Assembly: GCF_019039255.1 (NCBI RefSeq)
Contig: NZ_CP077062.1
Span: 4,712,001-4,776,000 of the forward strand
Length of the DNA stretch: 64,000 nt
Origin: Nocardioides panacis
Lineage (GTDB): Bacteria > Actinomycetota > Actinomycetes > Propionibacteriales > Nocardioidaceae
Direction of reading: 5' to 3'
Part shown: piece after piece, positions 51,808 through 61,183 of the stretch
Numbering within the stretch: the first letter of the stretch is position 1
How the letters are laid out: every line of letters begins with the position of its first letter
Position numbers and translations under genes: made by a program
The notes under the pieces: model-generated
What the model saw: the letters and a program-made list of their open reading frames with translations, nothing else
The model's database searches: none
Told to the model about the DNA's origin: nothing

Positions 51808-53424
51808 ATGAGACTCGTTGCAGCCGTGGTGTCCACCTGCGTCATGGTGGCGGGGTTGACCGCTCCGCAAGCCGCGCAGGTGGCCGTGGCGCGGCACGCG
51901 CCGCCGCCCATCCGGTGGGGCCGGTGCGCGGACCCGAACCTGCAGAAGGCGGGCGCGAGCTGCGGGGACCTCGTGGTCCCGCTCGACTACGCGCACCCGG
52001 AGGGCGCGAAGATCACCCTCGCCGTGTCGCGCGTCCTGCACACCTCACCGGACGCGGCGTACCAGGGCGTGATGCTCACCAACCCCGGCGGACCCGGCGG
52101 GGCGGGCCTGAACCTGGCGCTCCTGGGCCGGTTCGTGCCGGACCATGCCGGTGACGCCTACGACTGGATCGGCTTCGACCCGCGCGGCGTCGGTGCGAGC
52201 CGGCCGTCGCTGTCGTGCGTCGGACGCTACTTCCGGCTGGACCGGCCGGGCTACGTGCCACGGACCCGCCACCTGATGCGGGTGTGGCGGGCTCGCTCGA
52301 GGCACTACGCGCACGCGTGCGCGACGGCGCGCGGCCACAGGTTGCTCGCCCACGCGCGGACCCGCGACACCGTCCGCGACATGGAGAGCCTGCGCGAGGC
52401 GCTGGGGCAGCCCGCGATCAGCTTCTACGGCTTCTCCTACGGCACCTACCTCGGCCAGGTCTACGCCACGCTGCACCCCACCCACGTCCGCCGTCTGGTC
52501 CTGGACAGCAACGTCGACCCGCGGACCGTCTGGTACCGGGCCAACCTCAACCAGGACGTCGCCTTCGACCGGAACGTCAAGATCTACTTCCGCTGGCTGG
52601 CGCGCTACGACGGGGTCTACCACCTCGGCTCCAGCGCGCGGGCCGTCGAGCGTCGCTTCTACCGGGAGCTCGCCCGGCTCGGCCGTCACCCCGCCGGCGG
52701 GGTCCTCGGACCCGACGAGCTGACCGACGTGTTCACCACCGCGGGGTACTACGTCTACGGCTGGGAGGCCATCGCCCGGGCGTACGCCGCCCTGCGGCAC
52801 CACGGACGTGCCGCCGGGATGGTCCGGCTCTACCGGGCGGTCAACCCGGTCGGCCCGGCCGCGGACAACCAGTTCGCGATGTACCTGGCCACCGAGTGCA
52901 CCGACGCCCCGTGGCCGCACAGCTGGGCGCGGCAGCGGCACGACAACCGGCGCCTCTACCGCACGCACCCGTTCCTGACGTGGGCCAACGCCTGGTTCAA
53001 CGCGCCCTGCACGCGCTGGCCCGCGCCCGCGGGCCGCCCGGTGCGCGTCGACGGGCGAGCGGTGCGCCAGCCCGTCCTGCTCATCGACGAGACGAAGGAC
53101 GCCGCGACCCCGTTCCCGGGCAGCCTGGAGGTGCGCGGCCGGTTCCCGACCTCGAGCCTGGTCGCCGGAGTCGGCGGCACGACGCACGCGGCGTCGCTGT
53201 CGGGGGTGGCCTGCGTGGACGACGCGATCGCTGCGTACCTGAGCACCGGGGTCGTCCCGGCCCGCCGGCCCGGACGGCGCGCCGACCTGGACTGCCCGCC
53301 GGTCCCGCAGCCCCACCCGACGGCGCACCCGGCACGGGGGACCGTGGGTGGGTCGGGCCTCGCGCCGGTGGGCTTCGGTCCCCAGGGTCTGCAGCGCAGC
53401 CCGTCTGCCGCACGGCGGCCGTGA
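51808..53424 (+). CDS. Secreted alpha/beta hydrolase (tripeptidyl-aminopeptidase-like)
   Basis: The 538-residue protein starts with a signal peptide (MRLVAAVVSTCVMVAGLTAPQA). Its hydrolase fold has the oxyanion loop NPGGPGGAG (about 91-99), DWIGFDPRGVGAS, and a nucleophile elbow FYGFSYGTYLG (Ser about 215). The C-terminal TAP-like domain has VLLIDETKDAATPF (Asp) and GTTHAASLSG (His). This is the Streptomyces TAP/SlpD-type layout of exported aminopeptidases. GAGGGG six bases before ATG 51808 sets the start. It likely trims peptides outside the cell. It is divergent from the HelD-like gene. Confidence 0.88.
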   Translation: MRLVAAVVSTCVMVAGLTAPQAAQVAVARHAPPPIRWGRCADPNLQKAGASCGDLVVPLDYAHPEGAKITLAVSRVLHTSPDAAYQGVMLTNPGGPGGAGLNLALLGRFVPDHAGDAYDWIGFDPRGVGASRPSLSCVGRYFRLDRPGYVPRTRHLMRVWRARSRHYAHACATARGHRLLAHARTRDTVRDMESLREALGQPAISFYGFSYGTYLGQVYATLHPTHVRRLVLDSNVDPRTVWYRANLNQDVAFDRNVKIYFRWLARYDGVYHLGSSARAVERRFYRELARLGRHPAGGVLGPDELTDVFTTAGYYVYGWEAIARAYAALRHHGRAAGMVRLYRAVNPVGPAADNQFAMYLATECTDAPWPHSWARQRHDNRRLYRTHPFLTWANAWFNAPCTRWPAPAGRPVRVDGRAVRQPVLLIDETKDAATPFPGSLEVRGRFPTSSLVAGVGGTTHAASLSGVACVDDAIAAYLSTGVVPARRPGRRADLDCPPVPQPHPTAHPARGTVGGSGLAPVGFGPQGLQRSPSAARRP

Positions 53425-53448
53425 GAGGGCGCCTGGCACACTGCCGGG

Positions 53449-54634
53449 GTGCGTGAATCGTTCAGCCTCGACCCGGCCGTCACCCATCTCAACCACGGCT
53501 CGTTCGGCGCGGTGCCGCGGGTCGTCGCGGAGCACCAGCGCCGGGTGCACGCCCGGGCGGAGGCGAACCCGATGCGGTTCTTCCGGGTCGAGAGCCCGGG
53601 CCTGAAGGCGGAGGCACGGGCCGTCGCGGGCGAGTTCCTCGGCGTCGGCGCCGACGAGGTGGGCCTGGTCCGCAACGTCACCCAGGCCACCGCGACCGTG
53701 CTGTCGTCGCTGCGCGACCAGGACCGGCTGGGCCCCGGGGACGTGGTGGTGCTCAACGAGCAGGGCTACCAGTCGGTGAAGCGGTCGGTGGAGCACTGGT
53801 GCGAGCGGACCGGGGCGACGTACCGCGTGGTGTCGTTCGCGCTGGACGCCGACGAGGCGCAGGTCGTGCAGGCCTACCGAGACGCCTTCGACGTGGTCGC
53901 CGCGGGCGGCGGCACGGTCCGGCTGGTGATCACCGACCGGATCACCTCGCCGACCGGGGCGCTGCTGCCGGCGGCCGCGATCGCCGCCGCCGCCCGTGAG
54001 GTCGGTGCGCTGACCTTCGTCGACGCCGCCCACGTGCCCGGCCACGTCGAGGCCCGGCCGGCGGAGAGCGGCGCGGACTTCTGGACCGGCACCTGGCACA
54101 AGTGGGGCTTCGCGCCGCGCGGTGCGAGCGTGCTGTGGGTGGCCGAGGCCGAGCGGGACGGCGTCGTGCCGCTGACCACGAGCTGGAACCACCAGATGCC
54201 GTTCCCGCTGCCGTTCGACACCTACGGCACCGACGACTACACGTGCTGGTACTCCCTGGCCGCCGCCGTGGCCTTCTGGCGCGACGCCGGCGGGCTGGAC
54301 CTCGGCGTGCGGGCCGCGGCCCTGCTGGAGACCGGTGCCGCCGTGGTCGACGACGCGGTCCGGGGGACCGGGCTGCCCCGGGCGGCGGTCCGGATGCCCG
54401 CCGAGCCGTCGCCCTGCCTGCGGCTGGTCGCGCTGCCCGACGGGGTGGCCGACGACGAGGACAAGGTCGACGCGCTCTACCTCGCGCTGAGCGACGAGCT
54501 GGTCGAGGCGCAGGTCGTGGCGTACGGCGGTCGCGGCTGGGTCCGGCTGAGCGGGGCGGCGTACAACGAGCCGGCGGACTACGAGCACCTCGCCGCCGTG
54601 CTCCCCGCCCTGCTGAAGGCCCACGCCCCCCTGA
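53449..54634 (+). CDS. Class V PLP-dependent aminotransferase, stop displaced by a frameshift
   Basis: The protein should be about 394 residues, like isopenicillin-N epimerase/cysteine-desulfurase-like enzymes. It has HLNHGSFGAVPRVVAEHQ, VRNVTQATATVLSSL, FVDAAHVPGHV (Asp/His for the pyridine ring) and the PLP lysine in GTWHKWGFAPRGASVLW. The C-terminus YEHLAAVLPALLKAHAP ends in a six-C run (54626-54631). With five Cs the next codon is TGA at 54632-54634. As given, the frame reads on through repeat array 3 and antisense to the XPB gene, which is not credible. The substrate is unknown. A GTG start at 53449 follows the hydrolase gene by 24 bp. Confidence 0.85.
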
Positions 54635-54645
54635 CGCACAAGACC

Positions 54646-54711
54646 CACGTCGACCCGGGTGTGGTGTCAGGTCGACCCGGGTACCGGCTCACGTCGACCC
54701 GGGTCGGGGTG
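54646..54711. repeat. 22-bp-periodic CCCGGGT array (array 3)
   Basis: Three units start at 54646, 54668 and 54690: CACGTCGACCCGGGT plus seven bases, CAGGTCGACCCGGGT plus seven bases, and CACGTCGACCCGGGT plus seven bases. The 22-bp period and CCCGGGT core match arrays 1 and 2. It fills the gap between the convergent aminotransferase and XPB helicase genes, so it may also serve as a bidirectional termination region. Confidence 0.85.
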
Positions 54712-54726
54712 GTCCTGGCCGTCCGG

Positions 54727-56370
54727 TCAGGCGGTGGCGATGTCGTCGGAGTCGACGATCCGGTAGGCGTAGCCCTGCTCGGCGAGGAAGCGCTGCCGGT
54801 GCTGGGCGAAGTCCGCGTCGACGGTGTCGCGGGACACGATCGCGTAGAACCGTGCGGAGCGCTTGTCCTCCTTGGGGCGCAGCAGCCGGCCGAGCCGCTG
54901 GGCCTCCTCCTGGCGGGAGCCGAACGACCCGGACACCTGGATCGCGACGGCGGCCGACGGCAGGTCCACGGAGAAGTTGGCGACCTTGGAGACGACGAGC
55001 AGGTTCAGCTCGCCGTGCCGGAACGCGTTGAACAGCCGCTCGCGCTCCTTGACCGGGGTGTCGCCCTTGATGACGGGGGCGTCGAGCCGCTCGCCGATCT
55101 CGTCGAGCTGGTCGAGGTACTGGCCGATCACCAGGGTCGGCTCGCCGCGGTGCTTGGCCACCAGCTCCTCGACGAGGCGGGTCTTCGCGTCGGTGCAGGC
55201 AGCGAGCCGGTAGCGCTCCTCGGGCTCGGCCGTCGCGTAGACGAACCGCTCGCTCTCGGGCAGCGTCACCCGCACCTCGACGCAGTCGGCCGGGGCGATG
55301 TAGCCCTGCGCCTCGATGTCCTTCCAGGGGGCGTCGTACCGCTTCGGGCCGATCAGCGAGAACACGTCTCCCTCGCGGCCGTCCTCGCGGATCAGCGTGG
55401 CGGTCAGCCCGATCCGGCGACGGGCCTGCAGGTCGGCGGTCATCCGGAAGATCGGCGCGGGCAGCAGGTGCACCTCGTCGTAGATCACCAGGCCCCAGTC
55501 CTTGGCGTCGAACAGCTCGAGGTGGGCGTAGACGCCCTTCCGGCGCGTGGTCATCACCTGGTACGTCGCGATGGTGACCGGGCGCACCTCCTTCTTGGTG
55601 CCGGAGTACTCGCCGATCTCGTCCTCGGTCAGCGTCGTGCGACGGATCAGCTCCTCCTTCCACTGCCGCGCCGAGACGGTGTTCGTCACGAGGATCAGCG
55701 TCGTGGCCTTGGCGTGCGCCATCGCCGCCGCCCCGACGATCGTCTTGCCGGCGCCGCAGGGCAGCACCACCACCCCGGAGCCGCCGTGCCAGAACGACTC
55801 GGCCGCCTCCTGCTGGTAGGACCGCAGCGTCCAGCCGGCCTGGTCGAGCTCGATGGCGTGCGCCTCGCCGTCGACGTACCCCGCGAAGTCCTCTGCGGGC
55901 CAGCCGATCTTCAGCAGCGCCTGCTTGAGGTTGCCGCGCTCCGAGGGGTGTACGACGACCGTCGCCTCGTCGAGCCGCTCGCCGATCATCGGGGCGATCT
56001 TCTTGGCCTTCAGCACCTCCTCGAGCACCGGGCGGTCGGTGCTGGTCAGCACCAGGCCGTGCACGGGGTGCTTGTCGAGGCGCAGTCGGCCGTAGCGGGC
56101 CATCGTCTCGGCGATGTCGACGAGCAGGGCGTGCGGGACGGCGTACCGGCTGAAGGCCAGCAGGGTGTCCACGACCTGCTCGGCGTCGTGGCCGGCGGCC
56201 CGCGCGTTCCACAGGCCGAGCGGCGTGAGCCGGTAGGTGTGCACGTGCTCGGGGGAGCGCTCGAGCTCGGCGAACGGCGCGATCGCCTTGCGACAGTCCT
56301 GGGCGCGCTCGTGGTCGATCTCGAGGAGCAGGGTCTTGTCGGACTGGACGATGAGCGGTCCGTCGTTCAC
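54727..56370 (-). CDS. XPB/Rad25-like DNA repair helicase
   Basis: The 547-residue superfamily 2 helicase resembles the XPB of archaea and mycobacteria. An N-terminal damage-recognition-like domain (about 1-165) is followed by RSYQQEAAESFW, Walker A LPCGAGKTIVG (about 200-210), the XPB-specific RED motif TLIREDGREGDVF, YDEVHLLPAPIF (DEVH box), LTAT, and the C-terminal RecA fold with SKVANFSVDLPSAAVAIQVSGSFGSRQEEAQRLGRLLRPK (motifs V-VI). It should unwind DNA 3' to 5' in repair. Start ATG 56370 is clear. Its large helicase-associated partner-like gene is at 61-63.6 kb rather than adjacent. Confidence 0.93.
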   Translation of the reverse strand: MNDGPLIVQSDKTLLLEIDHERAQDCRKAIAPFAELERSPEHVHTYRLTPLGLWNARAAGHDAEQVVDTLLAFSRYAVPHALLVDIAETMARYGRLRLDKHPVHGLVLTSTDRPVLEEVLKAKKIAPMIGERLDEATVVVHPSERGNLKQALLKIGWPAEDFAGYVDGEAHAIELDQAGWTLRSYQQEAAESFWHGGSGVVVLPCGAGKTIVGAAAMAHAKATTLILVTNTVSARQWKEELIRRTTLTEDEIGEYSGTKKEVRPVTIATYQVMTTRRKGVYAHLELFDAKDWGLVIYDEVHLLPAPIFRMTADLQARRRIGLTATLIREDGREGDVFSLIGPKRYDAPWKDIEAQGYIAPADCVEVRVTLPESERFVYATAEPEERYRLAACTDAKTRLVEELVAKHRGEPTLVIGQYLDQLDEIGERLDAPVIKGDTPVKERERLFNAFRHGELNLLVVSKVANFSVDLPSAAVAIQVSGSFGSRQEEAQRLGRLLRPKEDKRSARFYAIVSRDTVDADFAQHRQRFLAEQGYAYRIVDSDDIATA

Positions 56371-56414
56371 GCTTTCGTCACCAACATCCCGCCAGCCTAC
56401 CGGCGACCGGCAAC

Positions 56415-56843
56415 TCAGCCGCCCGGGCGGAACTCCACGGCGGCCGGGGCGACGCCGAGCAGCCGCAGCGAGTCGACGCCCATCTGCGCCAGCCGGGCCG
56501 CCTCATGGCGGGGCACGTCGCACTTGTACAGCGGGTCGCCCCACGCGTGCGTGTTCGTGTCGTCCGGGGCCCGCCACCCGAGCGCGCGCAGCCGCTCGTC
56601 CTCCGCGGGGGAGATCTCCCAGTCGCCGCCGAAGGCCGTGGACCCCACGCACTCACCGCCGAGGTGGTGCTCCATGCGGACGTAGCGCACGAAGCGGGAC
56701 GGCAGCGGCTTCCGGTGCCGGAGCAGGCCGTGCGGCTCGCCGAGGACGACGGGCTCGCCGAGGACCACGGACTCGCCGTCGTCGAGCGACTCCAGCCAGG
56801 CGGTGAGCTGTTCGTGGAGCGCCGTCCACGTGGCGTCGGTCAT
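56415..56843 (-). CDS. Hypothetical protein, TY-Chap-like
   Basis: The 142-residue soluble protein (MTDATWTALHEQLTAWLESLDDGESVVLGEPV, then FVRYVRMEHHLGGECVGSTAFGGDWEISPAEDERLRALGWRAPDDTNTH) loosely resembles actinobacterial TY-Chap-type domains, which are chaperone-like. This is from memory of pattern and is weak. GGAGG five bases before ATG 56843 supports the start. It lies between the XPB helicase gene and the CGNR regulator on the same strand, with about 40 bp on each side. Confidence 0.65.
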   Translation of the reverse strand: MTDATWTALHEQLTAWLESLDDGESVVLGEPVVLGEPHGLLRHRKPLPSRFVRYVRMEHHLGGECVGSTAFGGDWEISPAEDERLRALGWRAPDDTNTHAWGDPLYKCDVPRHEAARLAQMGVDSLRLLGVAPAAVEFRPGG

Positions 56844-56880
56844 GGCACCTCCGGGGTTCCGCGGTGGGAGAGGGGTCGCC

Positions 56881-57405
56881 TCAGGCGCTCGCCGCACGCT
56901 GCCGGGCGCGGTAGGCCGCGACGTTCGCGCGCGAGGAGCAGCGGTCGGAGCAGTAGCGGCGGGACTGGTTCGGCGAGGTGTCCACGAAGACGTGGGTGCA
57001 GCCGCTCGCGTCGCAGACCCCCAGCCGGGTGGCGCCCAGGTCGCAGACCAGCGTGGAGAGCCCCATCAGCGACTCCGCGATCAGCAGCTCGGAGACCGAG
57101 GAGTCCCGGTCGGCGACGTGCATGTGCCACCTCCCCGGCTCGTGGCCGGCGATGTAGGGGGTCACCGGGTGCTTGGCGAGCAGCGCGTTGAGCAGCGCCA
57201 CGACGGCGTGCTCGTCGCCGGCGTTGGAGGCCTCGAACACCGGGCGGAGGTCCTTGACGAAGCGGCGGAGCGCGCCGGCGTCGCGCTCGGCGACCGCCGC
57301 GTGCAGCCACTGGCGCTCGTCGAGGAAGTGGATGAGGTGGTCCGTGTCACCGAGGTCGGCGTTCACCAGGCCGGCAGACCGCTCCGCGTAACGAACAAAG
57401 TCCAT
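56881..57405 (-). CDS. CGNR zinc-finger transcriptional regulator-like protein
   Basis: The 174-residue protein has an N-terminal helical ABATE domain (AERSAGLVNADLGDTDHLIHFL, ALRRFVKDLRPVF) and a C-terminal CGNR zinc finger. The finger reads GVCDASGCTHVFVDTSPNQSRRYCSDRCSSRANVAAYRAR, with Cys at about 133, 138, 154 and 158. The finger ends in the usual RANVAAYRAR helix. These proteins are believed to be stress- or metabolite-responsive regulators. It starts a minus-strand run towards the XPB helicase and is divergent from the GGDEF-EAL gene. Confidence 0.9.
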   Translation of the reverse strand: MDFVRYAERSAGLVNADLGDTDHLIHFLDERQWLHAAVAERDAGALRRFVKDLRPVFEASNAGDEHAVVALLNALLAKHPVTPYIAGHEPGRWHMHVADRDSSVSELLIAESLMGLSTLVCDLGATRLGVCDASGCTHVFVDTSPNQSRRYCSDRCSSRANVAAYRARQRAASA

Positions 57406-57580
57406 GACTAGATCTTACGCGGCCCGGCAACGGCCGGATCGGTCCCGAGGGTCAAGTCCGGCCGCCCGGAATCCGATCTTCCGGGTGGGAAGAAGCCGGT
57501 TTCCTCACGAACGGCAGGGGGGTCTGGTGGACTGTGTTCCGGCCCACGCCGTGGGCCGACGACGCCGGAAGGACGTGCGG

Positions 57581-59838
57581 GTGAGCGGGCCCCGGGGGGA
57601 TGCGTGTCGCAGCGCTGGCGGCGCTGGTGGTGTACGCCGCGGTCGCGCTGCTCGACCCGCCCGGCGTGCCCGCCTGGACCCGCGACGTCCTGCTCGGCAA
57701 CCTGCCCTTCCTGGCCGCGACCTGCCTGCTGGTGGGCCGCGCCGCCGCGCGTCCCGAGGACCGGGTCTGGACGCTGCCGCTGGCGGTCGGCACCACGTCC
57801 CACCTGGTCGGGAACGTCTACTACATGGTGGTCGAGTCCGGCGGCCCGGTCTCGTTCCCGTCGGTGGCCGACGTCGGCTACCTGGTCACCTACCCGTGCC
57901 TGGTGGCCGGGCTGCTGCTCGTGCTGCGGCAGAACCTGCATGGCGTACGCCTGATCGTGGCGCTGGACGGGATCGGCGGCACGCTCGCCGGCGGAGCCGT
58001 GGCCGCCTGGGCGACCGCACCGCTCATCGACCGGCTCTGGGACGGCAGCCCGGCCGCCGCCACGACGCTGGCCTACCCGGTCTGCGCGGTCGTCGCGGTC
58101 GCACTCACCCTGGGCGCCCTCGGGATGGCCGGCCGGGCGCAGGGCCGGTCGTTCGTGGTCTGGGGCCTCGGCATGCTGGTCTTCGCGGCCGCGGACATCA
58201 CCTACGCCTACCGGCTGGCCAACAGCAGCTACCGGGTCGGCACCTGGCTCGACGTGCTGTGGCCGACCGGCCTGGTGCTGGTCGCCCTCGGCGCCACCAC
58301 GCTGCAGCCCCGGGAGACCACCCGTGCCCTGCCCGGCGCGCGCTCGCTGGCGGTCTCGGCGGTGGCCGCGGTCAGCACCATCGCGGTCCTGGCCGCGGCC
58401 CCGCCCTGGTCGGACAACCCGCTGCCCACGGTGCTGGCGCTGATGACGCTGACCACCTGCGCCGTACGCCTGCTGCTCGCCTTCTTCCAGCTGCGCGAGC
58501 TCGCCGCCGTCCGCGCGCTGGCGCTCACCGACGAGCTGACCGGCGCCCCCAACCGCCGCGCCCTGTACGTCGCCCTGGACCGGGTCTGCGCGGAGCCGGC
58601 CCCGGGCCGCGCCCGCACGGGCTTCTCGCTCGCGCTGATCGACCTCGACCACTTCAAGGAGGTCAACGACTCGTTCGGGCACGCGACCGGGGACGAGCTG
58701 CTGCAGGCCGTGGTGGAGCGCTACTCGGCGGCCCTCGAGCAGCTCCAGACGCCGCACCTGCTGGCCCGCCTGGGGGGGCGACGAGTTCGCGGTGATCCTC
58801 TACGAGGCGGACACCCACAACGCCGCGATGGCCTGCGGCAGCGCGCTGGAGGAGAGCCTGGCCGAGCCGATCGAGCTGCGCGACGTGGTGCTGCACGCCC
58901 AGGCCAGCATCGGGATCGCCACCTCCCCGGAGCACGGCGAGACGCGCGGGGACATGCTCTTCGCCGCCGACGCGGCGATGTACTCCGCGAAGACCTCCGG
59001 CCTGCCGCTGGCCTACCACTCGCCGTCCGCCGTGGGGGACCGGCGGCAGCGCCTGATCGTCGCCGAGGACCTCTACACCGCGCTGGACCGGCGCGAGCTG
59101 ACGGTGGAGTACCAGCCGGTGCTCACCGTCGAGGGCGCGCTGGTCGGCTGCGAGGCCCTGGTGCGCTGGGACCACCCGACCCGGGGCCGGCTGTCGCCCG
59201 GCGAGTTCCTGGAGGCGGCCGAGCGCTACAAGCTCACGCCCGCGATCGCCGAACGGGTGCTCGACGTGGCGCTGGGGGACCTCGCGCGCTGGCGCCGGGG
59301 TGGCACCCGGCTGACGGTGTCGGTGAACGTGTCGGCCTCGGACCTGCGTGACGAGGGCCTGGTCAGGCTCGTGGCGTCCGCGCTGCTCACCCACGACGTG
59401 CCGCCCGAGGCGCTGACCATCGAGATCACCGAGACCGCGATGATGCACAACCCGGAGCAGGCCCAGCAGGTCATGGCGGCGCTCTCCGACCTGGGGGTGC
59501 GGCTCTCGGTCGACGACTACGGCACCGGCTACAGCAGCCTGGAGTACCTCCTCAAGCTGCCGATCAACGAGATCAAGCTGGACCGGGCGTTCTGCCGCGA
59601 CATCGTCACCGAGCTGCGGGCCACCGCCATCGTGCGCTCCACGGTCGACCTGACCCACGCGCTCGGCCTGCGGATGGTCGCCGAGGGGGTGGAGAACGCC
59701 GGCACGCTGTTCGTGCTGCGCGAGCTCGGCTGCGACCTGGTGCAGGGCTGGCTGCTCGGCCGGCCGATGCCGGCCCAGGCGTTCGAGCTGCTGATCGCCC
59801 AGGAGTTGCGGCGCGGCTCGCGCGAGCTGCTCAGCTGA
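57581..59838 (+). CDS. Membrane-bound GGDEF-EAL cyclic-di-GMP enzyme with one or two frameshifts
   Basis: With one base removed from the seven-G run at 58772-58778, the frames join into a protein of about 745 residues. Its first 300 residues hold seven to nine transmembrane helices. Then comes a GGDEF domain (DELTGAPNRRALYVALDRV, LIDLDHFKEVNDSFGHATGDELL, and RLGGDEFAVILYEAD at the break), then an EAL domain (EALVRWDHPTRG, VNVSASDLRDEGL, DDYGTGYSSLEYLLKLPINEIKLDR, EGVENA). Both active sites look intact, so it could make and break cyclic-di-GMP. GGAAGGA at 57567-57573 points to GTG 57581 as start, which needs another one-base change in the six-G run at 57594-57599; otherwise ATG 57600 is used. 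Confidence 0.85.
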
Positions 59839-59859
59839 GCGGAGCGCCGGGCGGAGCGG

Positions 59860-61098
59860 TCAGCCGGCCGTCTGGAGGCTGGAGACGTAGGGCATCGCCC
59901 ACGCGAACGAGGCCGCGGCGGCCGCGTCCAGCTCGCCGGAGGGGTCCTCGACGGCGCCGGTCTCGTCGAGCTGGTCCTGGTAGCGGACCACGTCGGCGAC
60001 CAGCAGGCCGAGCGGCCCGGTCCGGCGGAACGCCGCGTCCTTGAGCACCTCGTCGATGTCCATCGTCCGCTCGAGCTGCTCGAGCTCGACGCCGAGCAGC
60101 AGGTCGAGGGCGGACAGCAGCCCGGCGGTGAACGCGACCTCCGGGGCCCCCAGGCCGCGCAGGCCGGCCAGCGTCTCGGCCATCCGGGCCCGCACCAGGG
60201 CGGTGGCCAGGCCGTCGGGCGTCTTGCCGGGCTGGGTGCTCAGGATGGTCAGCGCGATCCACTGGCGGATCCGGGTGGTGCCGAGCAGCACCAGCGCCTC
60301 GCGCACGGTGCGGACCTGGCGGCGCAGCCCGTGGTTGCTGCCGACCGACGCCATCTGGAGCACCTGGACCACGAGACCGGGCTCGCGGCGCAGCACCTCC
60401 TCGACCTCCTCGAACTCGATGTCCTCCGACAGCAGGGTCATCGCCAGCTGCACCTGGGCCACCGCGGACGCCGGGATGGAGGAGCCGTGCACGATGTCGG
60501 GACGCTCGATGGCGTAGCCCTGGAACAGCTCGAAGCCGAGCTCCTTGGCGAACGCGATGTCGTCGAGGGTCTCGACCTTCTCGGCGAGCAGGCGGACGCC
60601 GAAGGGGCGGCACTTGTCGACCAGGGCCGGCAGGTCCGCGCGGCTGACGGCCAGGAAGTCGATCTTGACGATGCTGGCGAGCTCCAGCAGCCGCTCGGCA
60701 CCGGGCGTCCAGGTGAAGTCGTCGAGGGCCAGCCGGAAGCCGGCGTCCACCAGCTCGCGGCACCCCGCGACGGTGTCGTCGTCGACGGCGACCGTCTCCA
60801 GCACCTCGATCACGGTGCGGTGCGGCGGCAGGGTCACCGGGGTGGACCCGGTGATCACCCCGCGCTCGGCGTTGCAGAACATCGCCTTGTCGCCGACGAG
60901 CTGGTCCAGGCCGATGGTCAGGGCGCCGAGGACGACCTGCGCGGTCATCTGCTCGCCGCTGATCGCGGGGGCGTCGGGGCGTTGCGGCCGGTAGAGCAGC
61001 TCGAAGCCCACGACCTCCTCGTCGAGGTCGACGATCGGCTGGCGCGCGACCACGACCTGCACCGACAGGGGGTGTTCCCCCGCCACCGCTGCCGTCAC
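59860..61098 (-). CDS. EAL-HDOD (YuxH-like) signalling protein
   Basis: The 412-residue protein has an N-terminal EAL-like domain (VARQPIVDLDEEVVGFELLYRP, DDFTWTPGAERLLELASIVKIDF, LLAEKVETLDDIAFAKELGFELFQGYAIERP) and a C-terminal HDOD domain (about 205-400). The EAL motif reads ELL and several metal ligands are replaced, so it is probably not a phosphodiesterase but a cyclic-di-GMP-related or partner-binding protein. It is convergent with the GGDEF-EAL gene with a 21-bp gap, making a two-gene signalling locus. ATG 61098 is the likely start. Confidence 0.88.
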   Translation of the reverse strand: MTAAVAGEHPLSVQVVVARQPIVDLDEEVVGFELLYRPQRPDAPAISGEQMTAQVVLGALTIGLDQLVGDKAMFCNAERGVITGSTPVTLPPHRTVIEVLETVAVDDDTVAGCRELVDAGFRLALDDFTWTPGAERLLELASIVKIDFLAVSRADLPALVDKCRPFGVRLLAEKVETLDDIAFAKELGFELFQGYAIERPDIVHGSSIPASAVAQVQLAMTLLSEDIEFEEVEEVLRREPGLVVQVLQMASVGSNHGLRRQVRTVREALVLLGTTRIRQWIALTILSTQPGKTPDGLATALVRARMAETLAGLRGLGAPEVAFTAGLLSALDLLLGVELEQLERTMDIDEVLKDAAFRRTGPLGLLVADVVRYQDQLDETGAVEDPSGELDAAAAASFAWAMPYVSSLQTAG

Positions 61099-61183
61099 CG
61101 TGCACCTCGATTCGTCCGGCGTCCACCGCGAGCGGACCGGTCAATTCTGCGCGCAGAACGCGTCCGGTGTGAGGCTTTCGCCG

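Noticed and set aside
53449-56685. A single open frame of more than 1000 codons running from the aminotransferase through the XPB gene on the plus strand
   Set aside because: After residue 394 the sequence is low-complexity and antisense to a clear XPB helicase gene. A one-base homopolymer correction puts a stop at 54634. The long frame is a GC-bias artefact.
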